A DNA stretch of 64,000 nt. Source: Pseudocoprococcus catus (GTDB lineage: Bacteria > Bacillota > Clostridia > Lachnospirales > Lachnospiraceae). Of the stretch, positions 54,683 through 63,939 are shown piece by piece. Under the pieces are notes generated by a model. That model was not told the origin of the DNA and did not search any database. It saw only the letters and a program-made list of their open reading frames with translations. Position numbers and translations under genes: made by a program. Every line of letters starts with the position of its first letter. The stretch's first letter is position 1. The DNA is taken from NCBI RefSeq assembly GCF_019734885.1, contig NZ_JAAXCM010000064.1, positions 109,912 through 173,911 of the forward strand. Direction: 5' to 3'.

Positions 54683-56647
54683 TTACTCCTCCTTGCTTTC
54701 ACTGTTCTTCTTTCGGGCTCTCCGAATCAGCTTTCGGATCAAAATGATCACAAGCACAATGATAGCAACAACAATCAGACAAATCATGATAATGATCGCA
54801 GAGAACTTGTTCGGATGCTTCACAAGATCTATGATATTTTTACTGTCGTCCACCACCTTACGACCGTGTGTCATCGCATAGTACTCAGGTACATTGGCAA
54901 TGCCATCACCATCCGTATCATCAAAAGACTGCATATATCTGGCAATCGCATCCCAGGCCTTTAACTCTCTGTTACCTTCCATAATTGCGTAATCTTCCAG
55001 ATTTTCAATCGGATGACCGTCCTTGTCCTTTGGCTGAAGTGAAAGTAATCCGTACGACAGATCCATGACGGATCCAAGCATTTGCCCGGTATATAAATCT
55101 GTCACAACATGATACAGCTGATCATTCTGTATTTCGATTCTTTCCCCGTCTTTGCGCGTCAGATAACAGTCCGTCACTTTATTTAAAATCATTCGATTCG
55201 GATTGTAGGTAAAATTCAAACCACTGCAGTATAACCGTGCCGTTGTCATAAAGTCGGAAACGGAAGCATCCACTTCTGCTGCCAGTTTCAGCTCTTTTCC
55301 CGTCAGATACGCGTCAATCAGCGGATATCCGGGTACACCGTCTTTGCCGATACCTAATGAAAATGAATTGAAAATATCTTCAACTGTCAGGTTGCCCTTT
55401 GTATAGGTGTCTCGCACCGTACCACTCGGAACAACTGCCACGTCTACCGGATCTCCATCAAAATACTCTGAATTTTCGACAGCATAAATATACGCATCAG
55501 ACATGATATCACCGAGATTCAGCTCTTCATGCTTTGTCCCCATTTCATCCAGACTGTTGAATTCCACTGCATTTTCTGCAAGAACCTCTTCTCTTGTATA
55601 ACCAAAACCAGCAAGGTAATTCGTATCCACCGTATCCATTAATGCATTGATTCTTTCCTGCGTTGCCTGATCCGGCTCGACCTCCGAAGACACCGGAATC
55701 AGCGTATAATCTGTCAGCTCCCATCGGCCGTCCGCTTTCTGTGTCATCGACAGGGAACCGAGATTTCTTCCGTATTCACCACAGGAAACAACGTATGTAT
55801 CGCCATGGCAAATGGCTGTTTTCAGCTCCGTATGCGAATGTCCGCTGATGATCAGATCAATATCCGGCACCGCCTTTGCGAGGATTTCATCCTCCGACTT
55901 CGACTCATCCTCCCACGTACCGCCATGAGACACGCAGGCAATCATATCGACATCTTCATTCTTCTTGATTTCCTCTACAGTTTCCTTAACAGCCTCAACC
56001 GGGTCTTTAAAAATGAGTTCGCATGTCGGTGCACATTTCAAAGCGTCTGTTCCAAAGACACCTAACACTGCAATTTTTACATTTCCCTTTTGAAGCACAA
56101 CGTAATCTTTCACACCGTATGTTTCAAAAGCAGACTGAATCTGTTGCTGTCCATCACTTAGTCCAGTCTGTTCCATACTGTCCCAATCCACATTGCAGAC
56201 AACCAGTGCCGGCAATGTCTCACCGGACTTTACAGCTGCTTTCAGCATATTCACCAGACCCTTTGAACGGTAATCGTATTCGTGATTGCCAAATGTCGTC
56301 ACATCATATCCAAGAAAACCAAGCATGCGCAGCTCCGCCGCTTCCGTATCATAGACCGTCTGAATCAGCGTTCCCATTGAAAAATCGCCGCCATCCAGCA
56401 CAAGTGTGTCCGGATTCGCTTTCTTCTTCTCGTCGATCAGCGTTTTTATTCTGGCAAATCCTCCGACTTCCTTTTGCTCCCCATCTACAATTGTCGAAAA
56501 ACTGTTCAGATGCGAATGCGTGTCGTGTGTAAACAGAACGTCAACTTGTTTCGTTTCATCTGCCGCTTCCACATGAAGCCCCATTCCAATCGGAAGCAGT
56601 AATACAATCATCAGCAGCAATGACAAAATCTTTTTTCGTGTTCCCAT
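54683..56647 (-). CDS. Membrane-anchored 5'-nucleotidase / metallophosphoesterase
   Basis: A 654-residue extracytoplasmic enzyme of the UshA/YfkN family. A signal peptide (KKILSLLLMIVLLLPIGMGLHVEA) precedes the metallophosphatase domain with FTHDTHSH, LDGGDFSMGT, GNHEYDY and GHSHTE. The 5-nucleotidase C-domain follows (LGDIMSDAYIYAVE, SFSLGIGKDGVPGYPL). A C-terminal membrane helix with an Arg/Lys tail anchors it. It should release phosphate from nucleotides outside the cell. The ATG at 56647 follows GGAGGAAAG; a longer upstream reading lacks a ribosome site. It is coupled to the ABC ATPase gene. Confidence 0.9.
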   Translation of the reverse strand: MGTRKKILSLLLMIVLLLPIGMGLHVEAADETKQVDVLFTHDTHSHLNSFSTIVDGEQKEVGGFARIKTLIDEKKKANPDTLVLDGGDFSMGTLIQTVYDTEAAELRMLGFLGYDVTTFGNHEYDYRSKGLVNMLKAAVKSGETLPALVVCNVDWDSMEQTGLSDGQQQIQSAFETYGVKDYVVLQKGNVKIAVLGVFGTDALKCAPTCELIFKDPVEAVKETVEEIKKNEDVDMIACVSHGGTWEDESKSEDEILAKAVPDIDLIISGHSHTELKTAICHGDTYVVSCGEYGRNLGSLSMTQKADGRWELTDYTLIPVSSEVEPDQATQERINALMDTVDTNYLAGFGYTREEVLAENAVEFNSLDEMGTKHEELNLGDIMSDAYIYAVENSEYFDGDPVDVAVVPSGTVRDTYTKGNLTVEDIFNSFSLGIGKDGVPGYPLIDAYLTGKELKLAAEVDASVSDFMTTARLYCSGLNFTYNPNRMILNKVTDCYLTRKDGERIEIQNDQLYHVVTDLYTGQMLGSVMDLSYGLLSLQPKDKDGHPIENLEDYAIMEGNRELKAWDAIARYMQSFDDTDGDGIANVPEYYAMTHGRKVVDDSKNIIDLVKHPNKFSAIIIMICLIVVAIIVLVIILIRKLIRRARKKNSESKEE

Positions 56648-56844
56648 AAACTTTCCTCCTGCAACGTCATCAGAAACTCTTTTTATATGCGCTGCATACC
56701 TGAACCCGCTCATCCATCTGACACGAATCCTTCGTCTGCTTCGCGAAGATATTTCTGCTACTTTTAGTATACACAAAAAGCCGTCAAACAGAAAGTGGAA
56801 TTATACATTATAGTGATACAATTTTTCCGATTATAGGTATGACA

Positions 56845-56886
56845 AAAGCCCTTAGCTATGGGTTTTGACCCACAGCTAAGAGCTTT
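56845..56886 (-). terminator. Terminator of the GMP synthase gene
   Basis: AAAGCTCTTAGCT pairs with AGCTAAGGGCTTT, followed by TTG on the minus strand, 18 bases after the stop. Confidence 0.8.
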
Positions 56887-56904
56887 ATATTGTATCGATT
56901 CGTT

Positions 56905-57894
56905 TTATTCGAATTCCACTGTTCCGGTTGGCTTTGGTGTGAAATCATAGAGCACACGATTAATGCCTGCGACTTCATGTGTAATACGGTCTGTAATATG
57001 TACCATCAGTTCATGTGGGATCTCAGCAACTGTTGCTGTCATGACATCTGTTGTACATACGGCACGAACGATGCAGCACCACTCAAAAGCACGCTTTCCG
57101 CCTTTAATTCCTGTTGATCTGAAATCAGGAACAACTGTGAAATACTGCCAGATCTTTTCGCCAAGACCGTTCTTTTCAAATTCTTCACGGAGAATGGCGT
57201 CAGACTCACGTACTGCTTCCAGACGATCACGCGTAATAGCACCCGGGCAGCGAACGCCAAGTCCAGGTCCAGGGAATGGCTGACGATAAACCATATTATG
57301 TGGCAGACCAAGTTCTTCACCTACAACACGTACTTCGTCCTTAAACAGAACTCTGACAGGTTCAACAAGTTCAAAGTCCATATCTTCCGGAAGGCCGCCC
57401 GCATTATGATGTGCCTTGATGCCTTCTTCTGACTCAAGAATATCCGGCCAGATTGTACCCTGTGCCAGGAATTCAATACCGTCAAGCTTTCTGGCTTCTT
57501 CTGCAAATACTTCAATGAATTCTCCGCCAATAATCTTTCTCTTCGTCTCAGGGTCTTCAACACCTGCCAGCTTATCAAGGAAGCGATCTGTTGCATCCAC
57601 ATAAATCAGATTGGCATTCATCTGATTGCGGAATACTTCAACGACCTGCTCCGGCTCACCCTTACGAAGCAGACCATGATTCACATGGACACATACTAAC
57701 TGCTGACCGATGGCTTTGATTAAAAGTGCAGCAACAACTGAGGAATCCACTCCGCCAGAAAGTGCAAGAAGTACCTTCTTGTCTCCTACCTGTTCTTTGA
57801 TCAATGCAATCTGCTCTTCAATAAAAGTCTGTGCAAGCTCTGGTGTTGTAATTCTTTCCATGTTAGCCGGACGTCTGATTTCTGTAACGTTCAT
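56905..57894 (-). CDS. GMP synthase ATP-pyrophosphatase subunit, stand-alone
   Basis: A 329-residue protein matching only the C-terminal two thirds of GuaA. The ATP-PPase P-loop SGGVDS is at residues 46-51, and the GMP synthase dimerisation domain ends VLYDFTPKPTGTVEFE. The N-terminal glutamine amidotransferase domain of normal GuaA (about 515 residues) is absent, and the ATG with GGAGGAAA upstream shows that this is the true start. Ammonia must come from a separate glutaminase subunit or free NH3. Two-subunit forms are known mainly from archaea. Confidence 0.85.
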   Translation of the reverse strand: MNVTEIRRPANMERITTPELAQTFIEEQIALIKEQVGDKKVLLALSGGVDSSVVAALLIKAIGQQLVCVHVNHGLLRKGEPEQVVEVFRNQMNANLIYVDATDRFLDKLAGVEDPETKRKIIGGEFIEVFAEEARKLDGIEFLAQGTIWPDILESEEGIKAHHNAGGLPEDMDFELVEPVRVLFKDEVRVVGEELGLPHNMVYRQPFPGPGLGVRCPGAITRDRLEAVRESDAILREEFEKNGLGEKIWQYFTVVPDFRSTGIKGGKRAFEWCCIVRAVCTTDVMTATVAEIPHELMVHITDRITHEVAGINRVLYDFTPKPTGTVEFE

Positions 57895-58142
57895 ATGAAT
57901 TTCCTCCTTTATATTTGCTTAATAGCTGTTCCTTTTTAAGAATCTCTCGCCATTTAACATCTTTTACATATATTCTATTGGCTTTCCGAGCTAAAATTTC
58001 CAATTTTTACCAATTTGTTCCATTTTATTATAACTAACATGGAAATATTTGACAACCTATATTTAGAGAACACTGCATCAATTTTTCACTTAATTCCCTT
58101 AAATTCTGAATCGCAATGCCTGTATGTCGCCGATGACAGTCC

Positions 58143-58931
58143 TCAAAAATTTCTACAGTAATGCATCAGAAAATCAAACAATTCTTTATTTGTTTCTCCA
58201 TTAATTTGCTCTGCTTCCAGGTACTGCGGCAATGGTATTCCCTGTTGACATTCCCCGCAGATATCAATGCCCAGAATATTTCCGCTTTTTAAAAATGGCA
58301 TCAGCAGCCGTTCCAGCACAGGCAATGACATTTTTCCCTGACTCCAATTTGTCTCTGAATATTCTTCATCCAAAATATCTTTGTCAATAGAAATATAAAC
58401 CGGAAGATTCCTTTTTATCCTCGAAATTTTATTTTCATCTTCTACACTTTGAATCTCTTCTTCTGAAAAAGTAATCAGCTTTTCCTGCAATTCTGCGTCA
58501 GACACCAGACCTTCTTTTTCACGATATACCTGCAAAATATCGCTCTCCTGCGGTCCAATCAATATCAACTGCTGTAACCATGGATTTGTTTTTAATACTT
58601 TTCCTGCCCAGTCACCACAGCTTGTCATTTGCTCAATCATCGGTTTTTGCATATCTGTATGATGGTCAAGCAAAATTAAAGAAAATTTCTGTTTAATGAA
58701 CGCCGTCATGATGCCTGTTACATAGTGATAATTTCCAGAATCCAGAAAATGAATTCCGTGAATGCCATAGGGCGCAATTCTCGCTCTGATTTCTTCTTCT
58801 GCACGTTTGGAACAATATAAATCACATTCCGTAATATCAGAACAGTCCAGCCAATGCACTTTATCATTCTTTGGAATCTTCTCGTCACAATATACATGTG
58901 AAAAATCTAAAATCAGATGATTTGTGATCAT
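58143..58931 (-). CDS. Arginase/ureohydrolase-fold protein
   Basis: A 262-residue protein with metal-binding motifs of the arginase family: LLDHHTDMQ and SIDKDILDEE, plus GIDICGE near the C-terminus. The N-terminal GxHxxT motif of true arginases is not evident, so it may be a divergent ureohydrolase or a deacetylase-like relative. The substrate is unknown. It is the last of three closely packed, AT-rich genes. The gap after it (57895-58142) has no riboswitch I recognise. Confidence 0.72.
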   Translation of the reverse strand: MITNHLILDFSHVYCDEKIPKNDKVHWLDCSDITECDLYCSKRAEEEIRARIAPYGIHGIHFLDSGNYHYVTGIMTAFIKQKFSLILLDHHTDMQKPMIEQMTSCGDWAGKVLKTNPWLQQLILIGPQESDILQVYREKEGLVSDAELQEKLITFSEEEIQSVEDENKISRIKRNLPVYISIDKDILDEEYSETNWSQGKMSLPVLERLLMPFLKSGNILGIDICGECQQGIPLPQYLEAEQINGETNKELFDFLMHYCRNF

Positions 58932-58983
58932 ATTTCATTTCCCCTTGCCTTCATCTCACAATCTAATGTTTCAAGCTATCCTT

Positions 58984-59457
58984 TTACAGATCCGTGTATT
59001 CCATTTGTCTTTTTTTCGTTCGCATTCCCATTCTCTCATAAAATTTTTCTGCTGAAGTATTTCCTGTCCATACATTCAATGTCACTTCATAGCATCCCCG
59101 TTGCTTTGCTTCTTTTTTTACATGTTCAAACAGACTTTCACCAATATGCTGGCCCCGTGCTTCTTGATCAACACACAAATCATCGATATAGAACGACTTA
59201 AATGGTACCATATTGTTTGAAACAGGCTGCTCCTGTAATTGGCAAAACGCATACCCCACACAAACATCCGCTTCATCCACTGCAACAAATATTGGCTTTT
59301 CTTTATTTTTTAAAATCTCTCTCAATTCGTCTATGGTATATTTTGTCGTACCTGGGATAAAAATATCAGGTCTTATATTTGCATGAATTTGCAGTACCTG
59401 TTCTAATAGCTTTAAAATTCTCGGAATATCTTTTTCTTTTGCGTCTCTGATCATCAT
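58984..59457 (-). CDS. GNAT-family N-acetyltransferase
   Basis: A 157-residue acetyltransferase. Acetyl-CoA loop VDQEARGQHIGESLFEHV and the motif-B region WTGNTSAEKFYERMGMR are clear. It overlaps the upstream JetD-like fragment by 4 bases (ATGA) and precedes the arginase-like gene by 52 bases. The substrate cannot be deduced. Confidence 0.85.
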   Translation of the reverse strand: MMIRDAKEKDIPRILKLLEQVLQIHANIRPDIFIPGTTKYTIDELREILKNKEKPIFVAVDEADVCVGYAFCQLQEQPVSNNMVPFKSFYIDDLCVDQEARGQHIGESLFEHVKKEAKQRGCYEVTLNVWTGNTSAEKFYERMGMRTKKRQMEYTDL

Positions 59458-60002
59458 TTTGTCTCCTCCATCAACATTTCCTGATACCCGGCAGTCCCAT
59501 ACGCTTTAATTCTTTCCACCACCGGTTTCAATCTATCATCCCTAATCCGCTCCAGTATCTTCATTCGCTTCGGCGATATAACTTCCTCTGACTTACACTT
59601 CTCATAATCTTCCGTTTCCATATGCCAGTAATGAAATTCTCCTTTATAATACCGTGATAATTTCTGTGCGATCAGTATACCTTCCGGATCCAGATCTCCC
59701 GCATAATACACTCTGGTTCCAGACTTTGCCAGAAGCTCCAGTACCATCAGTCCGGCCAGTCTCGGCTGTCCATTCATACACATATACGCTCTTCTTGTGT
59801 TTTCCTCTTTTTCTTTTCCACACAATACTGCAAAAACAGAAGGATTTTCCACAATGTAGATTTCATCTTGTGAACAATGAAGCAACTCCCACTCTGATAT
59901 CACTGCAAGTGGCACCTGTACAATATGCTGCAGAATTATCAGCACGGCTATAAAAGCCAAAGCAGCCACAGACTGCAGTTGCTTCGGAAATATATATTTC
60001 AT
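59454..60002 (-). CDS. C-terminal fragment of a JetD/TIGR02679-like protein
   Basis: A 182-residue protein whose last 130 residues resemble DUF2399, the Toprim-like C-terminus of JetD/TIGR02679 proteins from Wadjet defence systems: VENPSVFAVL, YYAGDLDPEGILIAQKL, then an ERIRDDRLKPVVERIKAYGTAGYQE helix. The N-terminal 200 or so residues of the family are missing, and the first 30 residues read as an unrelated hydrophobic stretch. No other jet gene is present. It is best seen as a truncated remnant, though it remains coupled to the acetyltransferase gene. Confidence 0.5.
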   Translation of the reverse strand: MKYIFPKQLQSVAALAFIAVLIILQHIVQVPLAVISEWELLHCSQDEIYIVENPSVFAVLCGKEKEENTRRAYMCMNGQPRLAGLMVLELLAKSGTRVYYAGDLDPEGILIAQKLSRYYKGEFHYWHMETEDYEKCKSEEVISPKRMKILERIRDDRLKPVVERIKAYGTAGYQEMLMEETK

Positions 60003-60091
60003 TTCTGTTATAACAAAATCCTCTCTCTATGTTTCCTGTCTGCTTATCCCATGCACCTGGAAGGCTCCTGATTGCTGCGGTTGCCTCATAA

Positions 60092-62965
60092 TCATTCATG
60101 ACAGGCCTTTTGCTTTCTCAACTCTTCGCTTATGGTCTGCTTAATTTTTTCATCATCCAACGGCTTTGCAAGATGTGCGTTCATTCCTGCTTCCATACAC
60201 TTTTCTGCATCTTCCCTAAATGCATTTGCAGTCATAGCAATAATAGGGATTGTTTTTGCATCCTGCCGTTCCAGGTCTCTTATTGTTCTTGCAGCAGTAA
60301 GACCATCCATCACCGGCATCATAACATCCATTAAAATAACATCGTATGTTCCCGGTTCGGAAGCTTCAAAATGCTGAACAGCTTCTAACCCATTGTTCAC
60401 TGTTTCTACTTTAGCTCCATTTTCCGTCAGCATAAATTCTGCTATTTCCACATTCAGCTCATTATCTTCAACCAGCAATACCCGGATATCTGATATATCT
60501 GCATCAAAATCTTCTTTTTCTTCCGGTCGTGCATTCGTATCAATTTCAAATGGAAGTACTACAGTAAAACAGCTCCCTTCACCCAGCTTACTTTCAACTG
60601 TTATGGTTCCACCCATCTTTTCTACAAGTTGTTTTACAATAGGCATTCCCAGACCTGTCCCATTATAATCAGAACGTGGGGAATTATCTGCCTGTACAAA
60701 TGGAGTAAACAATTCATTTTTTATAAATTCTTCTGACATTCCAATTCCATTATCTTTTATTTTAAATTCACATGTCATGTGATCTTCTGATCTTTCAATC
60801 GTTCTCATACTCATGTAAATAAAACCATTCACCGTATTGTACTTCATACTGTTTGTAAACAGATTCATCAATATTTTTTTCAGATGAACTGCATTGCTCC
60901 AAACATATATACCACTGTAATCATCATGTTCTCCTATAACATGAAGTCCTTTTTCTTCTGCCTGAAAAGATAGTGACTCCGTGATTTCCTGACATACCTG
61001 ATCCAGATTGATGGATTCATCACTAAAAACCACGGTATCCGATTCTAACTTTGCCATATCCAAAACATCATTTACCAATGATAATAGCAGTTTCGAAGAC
61101 TCATTTATTTTATTCAGGCAATCTTTTGCCCGCTCACCATCATTTCCGCTTTTTTCAAGAATTGTAAGCATGCCCATAATGCCATTGATCGGTGTCCTGA
61201 TGTCATGAGACATGTTATTTAAAAAGGAAGTCTTAGCCTTATTGGCACTCTGTGCTTCTACAAGTGCATTTTGTAATTCCTGCTGTTTTTCTTCAAGCTC
61301 CTGATTCAGCTTCAATGCTTGCTCAGCAGACTTCTTGGATTTTTCTTCCGCACGTTTTGATTTTTTCAAAGAATCAAGAATTATACACAGGACAACAAAA
61401 ATAGAGATTCCAACTATGAGTGAGACAGCCAGTAAATTGTCCTGAATAAAATCCTTCGCTGTAACTTTTCGTGAAGAAGCATTATACGAAACCACTGCAC
61501 CTGAAAATTGAGTTGTAGGCATAGATGTCAGTGTTTTATTCAGAATGGACAAAAGAACCGGTTCTCCCTGCTGAACAGCAAATGAAACATCAGCTTCTTT
61601 TGTCAGGAAAACACTATGAAGCTTATTATTCTTCAAATAGTCTGAAACAGTACCTGAATTGCTTACAATACAATCTGCCTCCCCTTTCTGCATTGCTTTT
61701 ACTGCTGCATCTGATGTCTCATATTCCATAACCTCCCATTGTGGATAATTGTATGAAAGATATGTTTTCAATACAAAATTATCTTTTTCAACAGCAGCTA
61801 TATTCTCTTTATTCTCATCAAAAGAATCCTTTGCCGTAATTGCTGCCATATTGAGAGTCAACAGCGTATTCGACAAATCAAATCCATTTGTTTCCGCAAA
61901 GTATGGATTCTGGTTTGCATGAAAAATCAGGTCTATTTTTCCATCCTGCAATGCCTGAAGCAGTTCACTTCTTGTATCATATCCATTTAATTCAAATTCC
62001 AGAGTCTGACCTTGCAGACAATTTTCTGCAAGATCCACATAATCTGTGATAACACCTGTCAATTTGCCTGTTGATGGATCTACACTACTGATACCTCCAT
62101 CCTGATTCAGATACCCTATCCTGATTGCTCCATGCTGCTCGATCCACTCCCTTTCTTCTTTTGAAAGAAACGAGCTGCTCTGTGCAGAAAGATAACGCCT
62201 GTAGAGATCATCAGTGTAAAATGGGTTGTCATCCTTGATTCTGCGCATAGCACTATCCAGTGCTTCTTTGATATCCGGACGTTCTGGATTTATAGCGAAA
62301 TAGATTTCTGTCTCTCCAATACTTGTAATCGGCGAAATCTCCGATTCTTCCCAACGGGGTTCTTCTACCGAAACGAAGCAGTCAATTTCATGTTTCGACA
62401 GTTTGTCCATAACTTCTGCGGTATTAGAAACATTGATATGCTTCGTATGCAGACCATATTTTGATTCCCATTCGTTAAGCACATCCTCCGTTATATTATC
62501 TTTAAACACACCAATATTTTTTCCCTCAAAAGAATCCAAATTTCCTGCTGTAAGATCCATATTGGATGCATCCGTATAGATGTAATATTTCTCTTCCCCC
62601 ATAGGCATATCGGAAAAAAGCATATTTTCAGCACGTTCGTCTGTATAGGAAATGCCACCAAGAATATCAATCTCTCCATTTTCCAACTGTGTAAAGCAGT
62701 TTTTCCAATCACTTGTTATGTATTTATATGTCCAACCTGCATAACCTGCAATATCTTGAAGATACTCATAACCATAGCCGCTTCTTTCTCCCTTTTCATT
62801 GACGGTATTATAAGTTTCTTCAAAAGATCCTACCCGGATAACATTGTCAGAGTTTTCTTTGGCAAATGTAGGAACGGATAAAACCATTAAACATATAATT
62901 GTGCAAAATATAAAATAACAAAATTTGAAATTTCTTATATTCTGTACTAATTTGCACTTCTTCAT
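60092..62965 (-). CDS. Hybrid sensor histidine kinase with tandem periplasmic-binding domains
   Basis: A 957-residue BvgS/EvgS-like sensor. A signal peptide is followed by two extracellular SBP_bac_3 domains (about residues 35-265 and 275-505, with NVIRVGSFEETYNT and AIRIGYLNQDGG). Next come a membrane helix, a HisKA domain with the phosphorylated His in NMSHDIRTPINGIMGML, an ATPase domain (NLFTNSMKYN, DNGIGMSEEF, GTGLGMPIV), and a C-terminal receiver with Asp in ILMDVMMPVMDG. It probably senses a small ligand such as an amino acid. The ATG at 62965 follows GGAGGGTGGGAG. No cognate response regulator is adjacent. Its leader has a c-di-GMP-I riboswitch and terminator. Confidence 0.92.
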   Translation of the reverse strand: MKKCKLVQNIRNFKFCYFIFCTIICLMVLSVPTFAKENSDNVIRVGSFEETYNTVNEKGERSGYGYEYLQDIAGYAGWTYKYITSDWKNCFTQLENGEIDILGGISYTDERAENMLFSDMPMGEEKYYIYTDASNMDLTAGNLDSFEGKNIGVFKDNITEDVLNEWESKYGLHTKHINVSNTAEVMDKLSKHEIDCFVSVEEPRWEESEISPITSIGETEIYFAINPERPDIKEALDSAMRRIKDDNPFYTDDLYRRYLSAQSSSFLSKEEREWIEQHGAIRIGYLNQDGGISSVDPSTGKLTGVITDYVDLAENCLQGQTLEFELNGYDTRSELLQALQDGKIDLIFHANQNPYFAETNGFDLSNTLLTLNMAAITAKDSFDENKENIAAVEKDNFVLKTYLSYNYPQWEVMEYETSDAAVKAMQKGEADCIVSNSGTVSDYLKNNKLHSVFLTKEADVSFAVQQGEPVLLSILNKTLTSMPTTQFSGAVVSYNASSRKVTAKDFIQDNLLAVSLIVGISIFVVLCIILDSLKKSKRAEEKSKKSAEQALKLNQELEEKQQELQNALVEAQSANKAKTSFLNNMSHDIRTPINGIMGMLTILEKSGNDGERAKDCLNKINESSKLLLSLVNDVLDMAKLESDTVVFSDESINLDQVCQEITESLSFQAEEKGLHVIGEHDDYSGIYVWSNAVHLKKILMNLFTNSMKYNTVNGFIYMSMRTIERSEDHMTCEFKIKDNGIGMSEEFIKNELFTPFVQADNSPRSDYNGTGLGMPIVKQLVEKMGGTITVESKLGEGSCFTVVLPFEIDTNARPEEKEDFDADISDIRVLLVEDNELNVEIAEFMLTENGAKVETVNNGLEAVQHFEASEPGTYDVILMDVMMPVMDGLTAARTIRDLERQDAKTIPIIAMTANAFREDAEKCMEAGMNAHLAKPLDDEKIKQTISEELRKQKACHE

Positions 62966-63108
62966 CTTTCTCCCACCCTCCAGGCTACAGTTGCTTGCTT
63001 GCTTCCAGATTTTAATTTTACATTCATTAATTATCAATAACCTCCCCGCTATTTTTCACAATATTTTTCCAAACAGCTTCTGTATTACTTATTCAAGTGC
63101 TCTACCAT

Positions 63109-63135
63109 AAAAAAGCACTGCCAAACAGACAGTGC
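63109..63135 (-). terminator. Terminator in the hybrid kinase leader (riboswitch expression platform)
   Basis: GCACTGTC and GCAGTGC pair imperfectly around a short loop and are followed by TTTTTTATG. It lies 15 bases after the c-di-GMP aptamer and before the kinase start, so it is probably controlled by the aptamer. Confidence 0.8.
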
Positions 63136-63149
63136 ACCTCATTTCATAC

Positions 63150-63213
63150 AACTGGCTGCCATTTTACAGGCCCTGTAGCTTTGCGTCCCAGACTTTCATC
63201 TGGTTTGCCAATT
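63150..63213 (-). ncRNA. c-di-GMP-I (GEMM) riboswitch aptamer
   Basis: The minus strand carries the conserved GGCAAACC, a stem CCAGAT/GTCTGG capped by a GAAA tetraloop, then GGGACGCAAAGC and AGGGCCT, and GGCAGCC. The ends AATTGGC and GCCAGTT pair as P1. Together these match the c-di-GMP-I class. A promoter (63256-63284) lies upstream and a terminator (63109-63135) downstream. Confidence 0.9.
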
Positions 63214-63255
63214 TCCATATTATAGCTTTCATACTTATGCAAAATAACTGGCTTT

Positions 63256-63284
63256 ATTATACTATAGCACTCTACTGTACACAA
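63256..63284 (-). promoter_or_regulatory. Promoter of the hybrid kinase transcript
   Basis: TTGTGT, 17-base spacer, TATAAT on the minus strand, starting about 35 bases ahead of the aptamer. Confidence 0.65.
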
Positions 63285-63310
63285 GAAAAACATTACCGTT
63301 TTAACGCCCC

Positions 63311-63356
63311 AAAAAATAAAAAAAGAACAGCCGATACATATACTCGAACTGTTCTT
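63311..63356 (-). terminator. Terminator of the small HTH gene
   Basis: AAGAACAG pairs with CTGTTCTT over an 18-base loop, followed by a long T-rich run (TTTTTTATTTTTT) on the minus strand. It begins immediately after the stop codon. Confidence 0.8.
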
Positions 63357-63536
63357 CTACTTCCGAAGTCCACGCAGCATTGACATTACTGTTTCCTGCG
63401 CCATGATTCTTCCCAGTGACGACTGGGAAATTCCCGACAGCTGCGATAATCTATATTTACTGATATCACGCTTTTCACACAAAGATGTTATTTTATCCGC
63501 AATATACTTCTCTATCTGCAAGTAACTATACCTCAT
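63357..63536 (-). CDS. Small XRE-type helix-turn-helix protein, possibly truncated
   Basis: A 59-residue protein. The sequence ISKYRLSQLSGISQSSLGRI is a typical Cro/C1 helix-turn-helix. Normal small XRE regulators continue with a further helical region after SLGRIM; here the frame ends after 15 more residues (AQETVMSMLRGLRK), so the gene may have been shortened. Its ribosome site is weak (GCGGAA close to the ATG). It sits upstream of the riboswitch-kinase unit and has its own terminator. Confidence 0.55.
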   Translation of the reverse strand: MRYSYLQIEKYIADKITSLCEKRDISKYRLSQLSGISQSSLGRIMAQETVMSMLRGLRK

Positions 63537-63724
63537 TTCCGCTATTACATGTTCTTATTGTACCTGTAATAATGAAAAAATATTAGTATTCAACTTTTCA
63601 ATCATTTAATCCCATAATGGGAAGTATGCGCATAAAAAAATATAAAGATACATTCGTATACAGAACCTTCCAGAGACAGGCAAGTAGATTAGTATTATGC
63701 TAATTTAAAGAGTCAACAACAAAA

Positions 63725-63772
63725 AAACAGTCTGCCTTGACCAAAATCACTTCAATCAAAACAAACTGTTCT
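63725..63772 (-). terminator. Terminator-like hairpin at the right edge
   Basis: AACAGTTTG and CAGACTGTT pair over a long loop, followed by seven T on the minus strand. No gene that it would end is recognisable between it and the window edge. Confidence 0.5.
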
Positions 63773-63939
63773 TCATATTTACTCTAATTTTATTTTATGA
63801 GAATAACCGATTTCACGAAATTTGCAGGTGAATCTGGAATATAAACAAGAGAAAAAAATAATTTTTAAACTCCATTTGCACTCCATTTTGTCTTTTCGAC
63901 TGCCCGCAAAGCCTTTATTTATGCAATGTCATTAACTTA

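Noticed and set aside
57895..58142. Purine riboswitch ahead of the GMP synthase gene
   Set aside because: No conserved purine-aptamer core or paired loops were found.
63840..63900. Phage or ICE attachment site / integrase 3' end
   Set aside because: The tandem ACTCCATTT and a short open frame are suggestive, but no integrase motif or tRNA end is visible.
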